NCBI GenBank assembly: GCA_028710605.1
Contig: JAQTTU010000002.1
Location: 341,105 to 405,104, forward strand
DNA from: Sideroxydans sp.
Lineage (GTDB): Bacteria; Pseudomonadota; Gammaproteobacteria; Burkholderiales; Gallionellaceae
Reading direction: 5' to 3'
DNA length: 64,000 nucleotides
Below, piece by piece: positions 19,649 to 27,950 of the stretch; position 1 is the first letter of the stretch, and the number at the start of each line of letters is the position of its first letter. Made by a program: the position numbers and the translations under genes. Under the pieces are notes generated by a model. It saw only the letters and a program-made list of their open reading frames with translations, was not told where the DNA came from and did no database searches.

Positions 19649-20268
19649 CAGACATGCGGGCGAAACGCGCTGCCCAGCATCTCCGCGATGCGTTGCAGAA
19701 ACAGCGTACCCATCTCGGGATAGAAGCGTTGCTTGTCTTCGCTGGCGAGGATGAGCATGCCTATGGTCTGGCCGTTGGCGCGCAAGGGCAGGTAAGCGAA
19801 CGAGCGCAGATGTTCGGCAGCTTCGCCGAACCACGGCAGCGTGTCGTGCACCGCGTGATGCGCGCACACCGGAAGCGGATGTTCGTCGGCAAAAGACAAC
19901 ACTTCGGGACTGGGCGCATCGTCTTTCCACAGTTGCAAAGCCACATGCGGCACGGTGAAAATGTCGCGCAGGTTTTGTACGGCCAGTCCCCGCAGTGCGG
20001 CGCGGTCTTGCGCGCCGAACAGCGCGCAGTTGAACTGGTGCACCTTCAGTTGCAGCGCGTCATTATCTTTGGCGAACTCCAGCAACTCGTGAAGTTTTTT
20101 CTCCAGCTCTTTCACGCGATCACGCAACGTGAGCAACTGGCGCTCGCTCAGCGAAATGGTGCGTCCGCCGTGCGGGTGCGGCAAGGTGATTTGCGACAAC
20201 ATCTCGGCGTTGGCTTCAAAAAATTGTGGGTTGTCCAACAAATATTGCGCTACGTCTTCTGCTCTCAT
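19648..20268 (-). CDS. DUF484 family (GAF-like) protein
   Basis: 206 residues: an N-terminal motif MRAEDVAQYLLDNPQFFEAN, a coiled coil (SERQLLTLRDRVKELEKKLH), then a GAF-like domain ending with YPEMGTLFLQRIAEMLG. DUF484 genes regularly lie between dapF and xerC, as here. Function is not established; a GAF-type ligand or partner sensor is likely. Confidence 0.92.
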   Translation of the reverse strand: MRAEDVAQYLLDNPQFFEANAEMLSQITLPHPHGGRTISLSERQLLTLRDRVKELEKKLHELLEFAKDNDALQLKVHQFNCALFGAQDRAALRGLAVQNLRDIFTVPHVALQLWKDDAPSPEVLSFADEHPLPVCAHHAVHDTLPWFGEAAEHLRSFAYLPLRANGQTIGMLILASEDKQRFYPEMGTLFLQRIAEMLGSAFRPHV

Positions 20269-20297
20269 TTTTTTGCCTTTATTTCAAATTCAGCTTT

Positions 20298-20345
20298 TGT
20301 AGGTCGGGCTTTAGCCCGACTTGTCGGGTTAAAACCCGACCTACA
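20298..20345. repeat. Palindromic repeat, family C (TGTAGGTCGGGCTTTAGCCCGAC)
   Basis: Two tandem hairpins (TCGGGCT/AGCCCGA and TCGGGTT/AACCCGA) lie inside TGTAGG...CCTACA ends. It sits between DUF484 and dapF. Other copies: 33425, 41504 and 63333. Confidence 0.9.
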
Positions 20346-20359
20346 AATTCGGTTGTTTT

Positions 20360-21190
20360 TTACAAATCAATCTCGCCCTCAAACACCGTGATCGCCGGGC
20401 CGGTCATCAACACTGGCGAACCGTCGCCATGCCAGGTGATGGAAAGCGTGCCGCCGCGCGTGACGACATGCACCGTGGCATCCAGCAGCCCGCGCCGGAT
20501 ACCGGCGACCACAGCGGCGCACGCGCCCGTGCCGCAGGACAGTGTTTCGCCCGCGCCGCGTTCGAACACGCGCAAACGGATGTTCGCTCTATCCACGATC
20601 TGCATGTAGCCCGCGTTCACCCGATTGGGGAAACGCGGGTGATGTTCGATCAGCGGGCCTTGCGCGATGACGGGCGCAGTTTCCACATCGTCCACCACCT
20701 GCACCGCATGCGGGTTGCCCATGGACACGGCGGTGATTTGCACGACGACATCGCCCAGCTGCAAGGGCTGGATCACGTCGCGGCTATCGCTCGCGAAAGG
20801 AATTTGCGCGGGATCCAAAATCGGTGCACCCATGTTGACGGTGACGCGCCCGTCTTCTTCCAGACGCGGCGAAATCAGGCCGCTCTTGGTTTCCACCACG
20901 ATCTCGCGCTTGTGCGAGAGCTTCTTGTCATGCACGAAACGCACGAAACAGCGCGCGCCGTTGCCGCACTGTTCCACCTCGCCGCCGTCGGCGTTGAAAA
21001 TGCGATAACGGAAATCCGCGTCGTCGCGCTGCGATTTTTCCACCAGCAAAATCTGGTCGCAACCGATGCCGAAATGGCGGTCGGCGATGAAGCGCAATTG
21101 CTCGGGCGACAACGCGATGGCCTGGCGCACGCCGTCCAGCACCACGAAATCGTTGCCTGCGCCGTGCATTTTGGTGAATTTGAGGAGCAT
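20360..21190 (-). CDS. dapF: Diaminopimelate epimerase
   Basis: Converts LL- to meso-diaminopimelate for lysine and peptidoglycan synthesis. It has 276 residues. N-terminal [19 protein letters not shown] is the family signature; the two catalytic cysteines lie in QCGNGARCF and [13 protein letters not shown]. It heads the dapF-DUF484-xerC-rlmI group, though a family-C repeat separates it from DUF484. Confidence 0.97.
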   Translation of the reverse strand: MLLKFTKMHGAGNDFVVLDGVRQAIALSPEQLRFIADRHFGIGCDQILLVEKSQRDDADFRYRIFNADGGEVEQCGNGARCFVRFVHDKKLSHKREIVVETKSGLISPRLEEDGRVTVNMGAPILDPAQIPFASDSRDVIQPLQLGDVVVQITAVSMGNPHAVQVVDDVETAPVIAQGPLIEHHPRFPNRVNAGYMQIVDRANIRLRVFERGAGETLSCGTGACAAVVAGIRRGLLDATVHVVTRGGTLSITWHGDGSPVLMTGPAITVFEGEIDL

Positions 21191-21258
21191 GGTTTTTTTA
21201 TTTATAAATCAGTCTGGAGATTATACGTGCATGTATTCAACTCGGAGTCGAGAGTTCT

Positions 21259-21311
21259 TGTAGGAGCGAGCTTGCTCGCGAAAGCACTTCGCGAGCAAGC
21301 TCGCTCCTACA
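21259..21311. repeat. Palindromic repeat, family A
   Basis: TGTAGGAGCGAGCTTGCTCG arm, loop GAAAGCACTTC and complementary arm; the palindrome is identical to the copy at 17299. A TATCCGGGTTCAA flank follows at 21331. It lies in the gap upstream of dapF and downstream of the CoA-binding gene. Confidence 0.9.
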
Positions 21312-21340
21312 GGATTCCCGGCCAAATGAATTATCCGGGT

Positions 21341-21760
21341 TCAATCAACGCATAGCTGAGTGTGGTCGCGGAACATGCACCTGTCCATCACCACCGTGAT
21401 GCCCGCCTGCTGCGCGCGCAGCGCCGCTTCTTCGTTGACTACGCCGTCCTGCAACCACAGATTCTTGATGCCCAGTTTGATGCAGCTCTCGACGATGGCG
21501 GGCACATGCTCCGGCGCGCGGAACACATCCACGATGTCCGGCACTTCGGGCAGGTTTTCCAGATTGTCATACGCCTTTTCGCCCAGCACTTCTTCCTGCA
21601 ACGGCCGCACTGGAAAAATGCGGTAGCCGAAACTCTGCAAGGCTTGCGCCACGCGGAAACTGGGGCGCTGGGTGTTGGAAGACAAGCCGACGACGGCCAC
21701 GGTTTTAACCTGGCGCAGCAGGGCACAAATTTGTTCGGGAGACGGGTTGGTAAAGGTCAT
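21341..21760 (-). CDS. CoA-binding domain protein (YccU-like)
   Basis: 139 residues starting MTFTNPSPEQICALLRQV. The Rossmann CoA-binding core shows VAVVGLSSNTQRPSFRVAQALQSFGY, RIFPVRP and NLWLQDGVVNEEAAL, and ends VMDRCMFRDHTQLCVD. These small proteins are common and poorly characterised. It is divergent from the DUF294 gene with 66 bp between starts. The longer open frame further upstream on this strand is the shadow of the DUF294 gene. Confidence 0.9.
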   Translation of the reverse strand: MTFTNPSPEQICALLRQVKTVAVVGLSSNTQRPSFRVAQALQSFGYRIFPVRPLQEEVLGEKAYDNLENLPEVPDIVDVFRAPEHVPAIVESCIKLGIKNLWLQDGVVNEEAALRAQQAGITVVMDRCMFRDHTQLCVD

Positions 21761-21826
21761 GTCAGTTTGATGTAAAGAAGCTGTGGCTATAATAAACCAT
21801 CGCCACCCGAACAAAGAGGCCAAGTT

Positions 21827-23728
21827 GTGAGCGCCATCCATCCTTCCGAATTGTCTTTCATCACCAAGCACGCGCCGTTCGATCGCATGGAACTGGCGCA
21901 TGTCATGTGGATGCTGGAGCGCATGAGTCTGGGTTATTACGCCGAGGGCGAGGTGATCGTGTCGCCGGAGCAGGGGGCGGTGGATCGTTTTCTGGTCATC
22001 AAGCAGGGCATGGTGCACGGCGAACAGAATGTGGCGCACGCATCCGAGGCGGATACCTGGCTGGAACTGGCCGAGGGCGAATGCTTTCCGCTGGGTGCGC
22101 TGTTGGCGAATCGTCCGGTTGCCAGCATCTATCGCGCGGGCAGCGATACATTCTGTTACGAACTGGGCGCGGCGGATTTCGGCGAGCTGATCGGCAAGAG
22201 CGCCGCCTTCCGCGATTTCTGCACGCGGCGCATCGCCAATCTGCTGGAGCATTCCAAGCAAGTCATCCAGGCGCAGTACAGCCATTCCAGCGCCGAACAA
22301 CAATCGCTGGCCAGTCCTATGTCGGCGATTATCCGGCGCGCACCTGTGACCTGCACGTCCGAAACCACGGTGCGACAGGCGCTGGAAGTGATGCGCGAAC
22401 AGCGCATCGGCTCGATGATTGCGGTGGATGCGCAAGGGCGGCCGCTGGGCATCATGACGCTGCACGATGTGCTGGAACGTATCGCCATCCCGCAGATCGA
22501 TCTCGACCAGCCGGTCATCAATGTGATGAGCGCGCAACTGTCCAGCCTGCCGCCGCAGGCGCTGGCGCACGAGGCGGCGCTGATGATGGCCAAGCACGGT
22601 TTCCGTCATGTGCTGGTGGTGGAAAACGAAAAACTGGTGGGGCTGGTTTCGGAAAAAGATTTGTTCGCTTTGCAGCGCGTCGGCCTGCGCCAGATCGGCT
22701 CGACCATTCGCCACGCGGAAACGCCCGAGGTGTTGCAACAGGGCGCTGCCGACATCCGGCGCATGGCGCACAGCATGATGGCGCAGGGCGTGGCGCCGGA
22801 ACAGCTGACCCAGTTCATTTCGGCATTCAACGATCTGCTCACCGCGCGCGTGGTGGAGCTGGAATGCAAGGCCAGCGGGCTGTTAGGCACTGCGCTGCAT
22901 GACGGCCTGTGCTGGATGGCGCTGGGTTCGGAAGGGCGCTTCGAACAGACGCTGAACACCGATCAGGACAACGCGATTATTTTCACCGTGCCCGAAGGTA
23001 TGGATGCGGACCAGGTGCGCGCAATCCTGTTGCCGCTGGCAAAACGCATCAACGAAACGCTGGCGCTGTGCGGCTTCCCGCTGTGCAAAGGCGAGATCAT
23101 GGCGAGCAATCCCAAATGGTGTCTGTCGCTGGAAGAATGGAAGCGCACGTTCAACGCCTGGATCAGCGGCGGCTCGCCGGAATCCCTGTTGCACGCTTCC
23201 ATCTTTTTTGATTTCCGTTCGCTCTATGGCGAGCATTATTTGGCCGATGACCTGCATCAATGGCTGGCGCGCGTGGCCAGCGACAACAGCCGTTTCCTGC
23301 ACATGATGGCGGGAAACGCTTTGCGCAATCGTCCGCCGCTGGGCGTGGTGCGCGATTTCGTGCTGGGCAAGGAAAACAAACTCGATCTCAAATTGAACGG
23401 CATCACGCCGTTCGTGGATGCGGCGCGTATTTTCAGTCTGGCCGCCGGGGTGACGCATACCAACACCATACAACGCTTGCGGTTGAGCGCGGCCAAAATG
23501 AATCTGCACGAGTCGGAAATCGAGGCATGGATCAATGCGCTGCTGTTTATTCAGGTGCTGCGTTTGCGCCACCACGATCAGGCCAGCTCGCAAGGCTCGT
23601 GCGATAGTGCGCTGGACAATTTGATCGATCCTGAAAAGCTAAACGAGCTGGACCGGCGCATTCTGAAAGAGGCATTCCGTCAGGCGCGCAAGTTGCAGGC
23701 CCGTCTGGCGCTGGAGTATCAGCTTTGA
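21827..23728 (+). CDS. cNMP-binding / CBS pair / DUF294 nucleotidyltransferase-like regulator
   Basis: 633 residues, GTG start with AGAGG upstream. Domain order: cyclic-nucleotide-binding fold (about 10-140; EGECFPLGALLANRPV), two CBS motifs (about 165-290; SEKDLFALQRVGLRQ), a DUF294 nucleotidyltransferase-like domain with GSEGRFEQTLNTDQDNAIIF (about 365-385), and a DUF294_C helical domain. This architecture recalls GlnD-like regulatory enzymes and is often found next to DUF4212/Na+-solute symporters, as here. Substrate of the transferase is unknown. The stop overlaps the TTG start of the exonuclease. Confidence 0.92.
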   Translation: MSAIHPSELSFITKHAPFDRMELAHVMWMLERMSLGYYAEGEVIVSPEQGAVDRFLVIKQGMVHGEQNVAHASEADTWLELAEGECFPLGALLANRPVASIYRAGSDTFCYELGAADFGELIGKSAAFRDFCTRRIANLLEHSKQVIQAQYSHSSAEQQSLASPMSAIIRRAPVTCTSETTVRQALEVMREQRIGSMIAVDAQGRPLGIMTLHDVLERIAIPQIDLDQPVINVMSAQLSSLPPQALAHEAALMMAKHGFRHVLVVENEKLVGLVSEKDLFALQRVGLRQIGSTIRHAETPEVLQQGAADIRRMAHSMMAQGVAPEQLTQFISAFNDLLTARVVELECKASGLLGTALHDGLCWMALGSEGRFEQTLNTDQDNAIIFTVPEGMDADQVRAILLPLAKRINETLALCGFPLCKGEIMASNPKWCLSLEEWKRTFNAWISGGSPESLLHASIFFDFRSLYGEHYLADDLHQWLARVASDNSRFLHMMAGNALRNRPPLGVVRDFVLGKENKLDLKLNGITPFVDAARIFSLAAGVTHTNTIQRLRLSAAKMNLHESEIEAWINALLFIQVLRLRHHDQASSQGSCDSALDNLIDPEKLNELDRRILKEAFRQARKLQARLALEYQL

Positions 23729-24438
23729 GAAACCTGTTGCAGCGCTGGTTCACCCCGCGACCGAATCTGACGGAACAGCAGGCGGCGCGTCTGGCGGCGT
23801 GGCAGGCGATCCCGGAGGAGGCGCAGAATTCGGACTTCAACCAATTGCGCTGCGTGGTGGTGGATGTCGAAACAACCGGGCTGAACCTGATGACCGATAC
23901 GCTCATTTCCATCGGTGCGGTGGCAGTAGTGAATGGCCGCATTGCGCTGGGCGACAGTTATTACGTGGTGTTGCAGCAGCGCGAAAGCAGCCGCAAGGAA
24001 AATATTCTGGTGCACGGTATTTCGGGAAGCGTGCAACGCGAAGGCAAAGATCCGGTTGATGCCTTGCTGGATTTTCTCGAATATCTGGGCAAATCCCCAC
24101 TGGTGGCATTTCATGTCACGTTCGACGAAACCATGATACGGAGAGCTTTGCGCCAATATCTGGGGCTGTCGTTCAAGCATCCGTGGCTGGATTTGGCCTA
24201 TGTCATGCCCGCCCTGTATCCGCCCCTAGCGCACAGCCATCGCGTGCTGGATGACTGGATAGGGCGTTTCAACATACGCATTGAAGTCAGGCACAACGCG
24301 CTGGCGGATGCGCTGGCTACCGCACAATTGTTGCAGGTAGCCAATGCCCGGGCACGCAAAAAAGGCAATGTCGGTTTTGCCGGATTGCGCGATCTGGAAA
24401 GGGCGCAACGCTGGGTCAGTGGCGCAAGTTATATGTAA
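23725..24438 (+). CDS. DEDDh 3'-5' exonuclease (DnaQ/PolC-like)
   Basis: 237 residues with a TTG start overlapping the DUF294 stop (TTGA), so it is translationally coupled. Exo I VVVDVETTGLNLMTDTLISIG gives the DxE pair, Exo II lies in LVAFHVTFDETMIRRAL, and Exo III HNALADALATAQLL supplies the His and last Asp. It is a stand-alone epsilon-like nuclease; its pairing with DUF294 and a symporter is a recurrent neighbourhood with unexplained logic. Confidence 0.92.
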   Translation: MRNLLQRWFTPRPNLTEQQAARLAAWQAIPEEAQNSDFNQLRCVVVDVETTGLNLMTDTLISIGAVAVVNGRIALGDSYYVVLQQRESSRKENILVHGISGSVQREGKDPVDALLDFLEYLGKSPLVAFHVTFDETMIRRALRQYLGLSFKHPWLDLAYVMPALYPPLAHSHRVLDDWIGRFNIRIEVRHNALADALATAQLLQVANARARKKGNVGFAGLRDLERAQRWVSGASYM

Positions 24439-24450
24439 GTCTAATGTAAG
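24434..24450 (+). promoter_or_regulatory. TGTAAG-N5-TGTAAG direct repeat (candidate OmpR-family operator)
   Basis: Two exact TGTAAG hexamers 11 bp apart, overlapping the exonuclease stop codon, 167 bp before the DUF4212 start. The reverse complement CTTACA-N5-CTTACA has the layout of PmrA/QseB-type boxes. The same arrangement occurs at 35877-35893 and in variant form at 30017-30070, always ahead of a symporter module. Confidence 0.6.
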
Positions 24451-24616
24451 CTTCCTCAAGTAATCTGAAAATCAGCAGCACATGGGGGTCGGGACACATA
24501 ATCCGACTAAGCCGATTATATTGAGGAAGTGAAAAATATCACTAGCCGTTCCTTCGTCGCATTCGAGGGGTGGCATCTCGATCCGATCACATCATAATTT
24601 TCATGAGGAGAACGCA

Positions 24617-24871
24617 ATGGACAAAAGCGGCGAGGCTTATTGGAAAGCCACGTTGGGTTTGCTGACCAAGATCCTGACAGTCTGGTTTCTGGTCTCATTC
24701 GGTGCAGGAATATTGTTTGCAGACCTGCTCAATAACATTCACTTGGGCGGCTATCCGCTGGGCTTCTGGTTCGCCCAGCAGGGGTCGATGTACATTTTCG
24801 TAGCGTTGATCTTCATCTACGGCAAGAAAATGGGCGAAATCGACCGCAAGTTCGACGTGCACGAAGACTAA
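24617..24871 (+). CDS. DUF4212 small membrane subunit of a Na+/solute symporter
   Basis: 84 residues with two membrane segments (LTKILTVWFLVSFGAGILF and LGFWFAQQGSMYIFVALIFIYG) and an acidic cytoplasmic tail. DUF4212 proteins are the small partner of the VC_2705-type sodium:solute symporter encoded 9 bp downstream. The ATG follows AGGAG. The 24439-24616 gap holds the TGTAAG box and a loose CTTCCTCAA/TTGAGGAAG inverted pair. Confidence 0.92.
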   Translation: MDKSGEAYWKATLGLLTKILTVWFLVSFGAGILFADLLNNIHLGGYPLGFWFAQQGSMYIFVALIFIYGKKMGEIDRKFDVHED

Positions 24872-24880
24872 GGGGATAAC

Positions 24881-26689
24881 ATGGATCTGCAAACTACGAT
24901 TTATCTGGTGGTGGGTGCGAGCTTCGCGCTCTACATCGGTATTGCCTTCTGGGCGAAAGCCGGCAGCACCAGCGAGTTCTACGTCGCCGGCGGCGGTATC
25001 GGCCCGCGCATGAACGGTATGGCGACAGCGGCGGACTGGATGTCTGCCGCTTCCTTCATTTCCATGGCGGGTATGATCTCCAACATGGGTTATGGCGGCG
25101 GTCTGTTCCTGATGGGCTGGACCGGCGGTTACGTGCTGCTGGCGCTGTTGCTGGCTCCGTACTTGCGCAAGTTCGGCAAGTTCACCGTGCCGCAATTCAT
25201 CGGTGACCGTTACTACTCGAAATCCGCCTCCACAGTGGCGGTGCTGTGTCTGCTGACAGCTTCGCTGACTTACGTGATCGGTCAGATGACCGGTGTCGGC
25301 GTTGCGTTCTCGCGCTTCCTGGGTGTTTCCAGCGAAACCGGCATTTATGTGGGCATGGGCATCGTGTTCGTTTACGCAGTGCTGGGCGGCATGAAAGGCA
25401 TCACCTATACCCAAGTGGCCCAATACTGGGTGCTGGTCATTGCCTATACCATCCCGGCGATCTTCATTTCCATCCAATTGACCGGCAATCCGATCCCGCA
25501 ACTGGGTCTCGGTTCCAACCTGGTCGGTAGCGATATTTCCCTGCTGCAGAAGCTGGATCAGATCGTGGTCGAGCTGGGCTTTGGGCAATACACCACCACC
25601 ACGGCGGGCAGTACGCTGAACATGTTCCTGTACACCCTGTCGCTGATGATCGGTACTGCCGGTCTGCCGCACGTCATCATGAGATTCTTCACGGTGAAAA
25701 CGGTTGCCGATGCGCGTTCTTCCGCCGGTTGGGCGCTGGTGTTCATCGCCATTTTGTACACCACCGCTCCGGCAGTGGGTGCCATGGCCAAAGTGAACTT
25801 GCTGCGCACGATCACTCCGGGTGTGGTGATGCAGAATGCCGACATCTACGCCAAGGATGCTGCGATCGAGTATGCAAAGCGTCCTGACTGGATGGCTCGT
25901 TGGGAAAAGACCGGCCTGTTGAAGTTTGAAGACAAGAACGGCGATGGTCGTATCCAGTATTACAACGACAAGACCAAGAATGAAGCGGCCAAAGCCAAGT
26001 TCGATGAAGCCGGTTGGAAGGGCAACGAGTTGACGGTGAATGCCGACATCATCGTGCTGGCCAACCCGGAAATCGCATTGCTGCCGAACTGGGTGATCGC
26101 ACTGGTGGCTGCCGGTGGTCTGGCTGCCGCGTTGTCAACGGCTGCGGGTCTGCTGTTGGCGATTTCTTCAGCCATCTCGCATGATCTGGTGAAAGGCGTG
26201 TTCAATCCCAAGATCAGCGAAAGAGGTGAACTCATGGCAGGCAAGGTTGCCATGGCGTGTGCCATCGTCGTCGCCGGTTATCTTGGTTTGAACCCGCCCG
26301 GCTTCGCGGCGGGAACGGTGGCCTTGGCCTTCGGTATCGCGGCCAGCTCGCTGTTCCCGGCTATCATGATGGGTATCTTCAGCAAGAAGATGAACAAGGA
26401 AGGTGCAATTGCCGGTATGTTGGCCGGTCTGTTCATCACCCTGTTCTACGTGTTCGCGCACAAGGGTATCTTCTTCATCAAGGGTACCGACTTCGTGGAT
26501 ATGATAGGCGGACCGAACCCGTTCTTCGGCGTATCGCCGGAAGCCTTCGGTGCGGTAGGTGCGATGGTCAACTTCATCGTTGCCTTCCTGGTGGACAAGG
26601 TGACTGCCGAGCCTCCTGAACATATTCAGCACTTGGTGGAAAGCGTCCGTACACCGCGCGGTGCAAAAGCGGTAGATGGTGCGCACTAA
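24881..26689 (+). CDS. Sodium:solute symporter, VC_2705/acetate-type
   Basis: 602 residues, about 13 membrane helices, SSS family (LeuT fold), probably taking up acetate or another short carboxylate. The family blocks GGIGPRMNGMATAADWMSAASFI, PQFIGDRYYSKSA, GTAGLPHVIMRFFTV and AAGGLAAALSTAAGLLLAISS are present. Between two late helices there is a hydrophilic stretch of about 75 residues that contains an EF-hand-like loop DKNGDGRIQYYN (25931-25966). A rho-independent terminator follows. Confidence 0.92.
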   Translation: MDLQTTIYLVVGASFALYIGIAFWAKAGSTSEFYVAGGGIGPRMNGMATAADWMSAASFISMAGMISNMGYGGGLFLMGWTGGYVLLALLLAPYLRKFGKFTVPQFIGDRYYSKSASTVAVLCLLTASLTYVIGQMTGVGVAFSRFLGVSSETGIYVGMGIVFVYAVLGGMKGITYTQVAQYWVLVIAYTIPAIFISIQLTGNPIPQLGLGSNLVGSDISLLQKLDQIVVELGFGQYTTTTAGSTLNMFLYTLSLMIGTAGLPHVIMRFFTVKTVADARSSAGWALVFIAILYTTAPAVGAMAKVNLLRTITPGVVMQNADIYAKDAAIEYAKRPDWMARWEKTGLLKFEDKNGDGRIQYYNDKTKNEAAKAKFDEAGWKGNELTVNADIIVLANPEIALLPNWVIALVAAGGLAAALSTAAGLLLAISSAISHDLVKGVFNPKISERGELMAGKVAMACAIVVAGYLGLNPPGFAAGTVALAFGIAASSLFPAIMMGIFSKKMNKEGAIAGMLAGLFITLFYVFAHKGIFFIKGTDFVDMIGGPNPFFGVSPEAFGAVGAMVNFIVAFLVDKVTAEPPEHIQHLVESVRTPRGAKAVDGAH

Positions 26690-26714
26690 AGCAGTTTGAT
26701 TTGCCTGTAACATA

Positions 26715-26743
26715 GACCCCGCCGCAATCCGGCGGGGTTTTTT
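26715..26743 (+). terminator. Rho-independent terminator after the first symporter
   Basis: CCCCGCCG-CAATC-CGGCGGGG stem-loop followed by six T, 28 bp after the stop codon. Confidence 0.95.
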
Positions 26744-26755
26744 CTTGGAGAAGTT

Positions 26756-27100
26756 ATGTCGTATGTCAGTTTGGCGGTTAATTGGATAATGTTCCTGGCA
26801 TTGTTTCCCATGGCCTTTATCTGGCTGCGCCGCGCCTGGCGCATCGCGGTGAAGCGGGATTTTTCGGAGGTGGCGCTCAAGCGCGGCCAGTCGCCGCAGA
26901 ATCCGGTGAAATATGCGCCCTATGCTGCGGCCGTCAATTTGCTGGCGGGTGTGGTGGTGGTCTCCGTTATCGTCGGGGTGCTAACAGCCGCTTATGATTA
27001 CGCGACATGGAGCGCGATGGCCGGAGTCACCATCTGGTTGAAGCTCATTGCCGATTTTATTTTGGGTCGGCAGGCGCATCTGTTCGCCGACAAGAAATAA
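26756..27100 (+). CDS. Small conserved-looking membrane protein
   Basis: 114 residues with three hydrophobic segments (VNWIMFLALFPMAFIWL, AAVNLLAGVVVVSVIVGVLTA, WSAMAGVTIWLKLIADFIL). The ATG follows GGAG (TTGGAGAAGTT), directly after the terminator, so expression needs readthrough or a promoter within the stem region. I do not recognise the family. Its place between a symporter and a sensory gene cluster suggests a transport or signalling accessory role at most. Confidence 0.7.
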   Translation: MSYVSLAVNWIMFLALFPMAFIWLRRAWRIAVKRDFSEVALKRGQSPQNPVKYAPYAAAVNLLAGVVVVSVIVGVLTAAYDYATWSAMAGVTIWLKLIADFILGRQAHLFADKK

Positions 27101-27127
27101 ATCAGACCGGGTTGCCAATATGATCCG

Positions 27128-27799
27128 TCATGAATATTCGAGGACGTAGCCGGAACTGCGGTAAACGCGGATATTCATCCCCCACTGTATCGCTTTGGCG
27201 CGCAAGCGGTAGATTACGACTTCAAGGGCGTTGTCCGATACGCTTTTGCCATCGGCAATCGCATTTTTTAGTTGGCTTTTGGGAGTCGGCTGGTCTCCGT
27301 ATTCGAGCAACAAGGAAAATGCCTGCCGTTCCTTCGGGCTCAGTGTGATCCATTTTTTTCCATCGCCGAGGTAGCCGGTTTCCATATCCAGTTTCAATCC
27401 GCCGCGCAACGTGATCCGCCCTGACAAAGCGGTGCGGCGGCGCAGTACGGTGGATACGCGCGTCACAAGCTCGTTCATGTCAAAAGGCTTAATCAGATAA
27501 TCGGCTGCGCCTCGCTCAAGGCCAAGTATTCGCGCTTCGATTGCCTTGCCCGGCGTGGCGATGAGAATGGGGATGTTGCAACCTGTCTTGTCTATCCGGT
27601 CGAACACTTCAAGCTGCGATCCGTCGCCACTAAGACAGACTACTGCGGCATCAATATCCCCGTTATCCAGCAATAAGAGGGATTCCTCGATGCTGCTGCA
27701 CCAGACGAACTCGTGGGGACTCGCACCAAAGCCCGCTTCCAGTGTCTGGCGCGATCTCGCATCGGTTTCGCAAATCAAGATACGATAACCAGTTTCCAT
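27128..27799 (-). CDS. OmpR-family response regulator with a non-canonical receiver (Asp55 replaced by Cys)
   Basis: 223 residues from METGYRILICETDARS; the ATG at 27799 follows AGGTGA, better than an upstream ATG at 27832. Receiver domain residues 5-117, winged-helix DNA-binding domain 130-223 (LSPKERQAFSLLLEYGDQPTPKS ... VYRLRAKAIQWGMNIRVYRSSGYVLEY, quoted in parts). The phospho-acceptor position, expected as Asp in a DLVILD-type strand, reads DAAVVC, and the acidic pair is E-T-D, while Thr82 and Lys104 are kept. It is divergent from a sensor kinase gene. It probably works independently of Asp phosphorylation. Confidence 0.88.
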   Translation of the reverse strand: METGYRILICETDARSRQTLEAGFGASPHEFVWCSSIEESLLLLDNGDIDAAVVCLSGDGSQLEVFDRIDKTGCNIPILIATPGKAIEARILGLERGAADYLIKPFDMNELVTRVSTVLRRRTALSGRITLRGGLKLDMETGYLGDGKKWITLSPKERQAFSLLLEYGDQPTPKSQLKNAIADGKSVSDNALEVVIYRLRAKAIQWGMNIRVYRSSGYVLEYS

Positions 27800-27950
27800 G
27801 TCACCTGTTCCAATAAACGCAAGCCTGTACATTTGCTTGAGTATAATTTTCCATAGCTTGCCGACATACTGGGGTTACCCCTAGTTCTGCTGGAAGGAAC
27901 ACCTTGGTTTGAAAGGAAGCGCAACATCCCACTTTTGGTAAGGCGGTATC

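Noticed and set aside
21761-22771. Upstream extension of the minus-strand CoA-binding frame to 476 codons
   Set aside because: It lies opposite the DUF294 gene; the CoA-binding family starts at MTFTNPSPEQ (21760).
24597-24616. Sigma-54 promoter upstream of the first DUF4212 gene
   Set aside because: TGGCAT occurs near 24572 but the GG-N10 position is CG, not GC, so the -12 box is missing.
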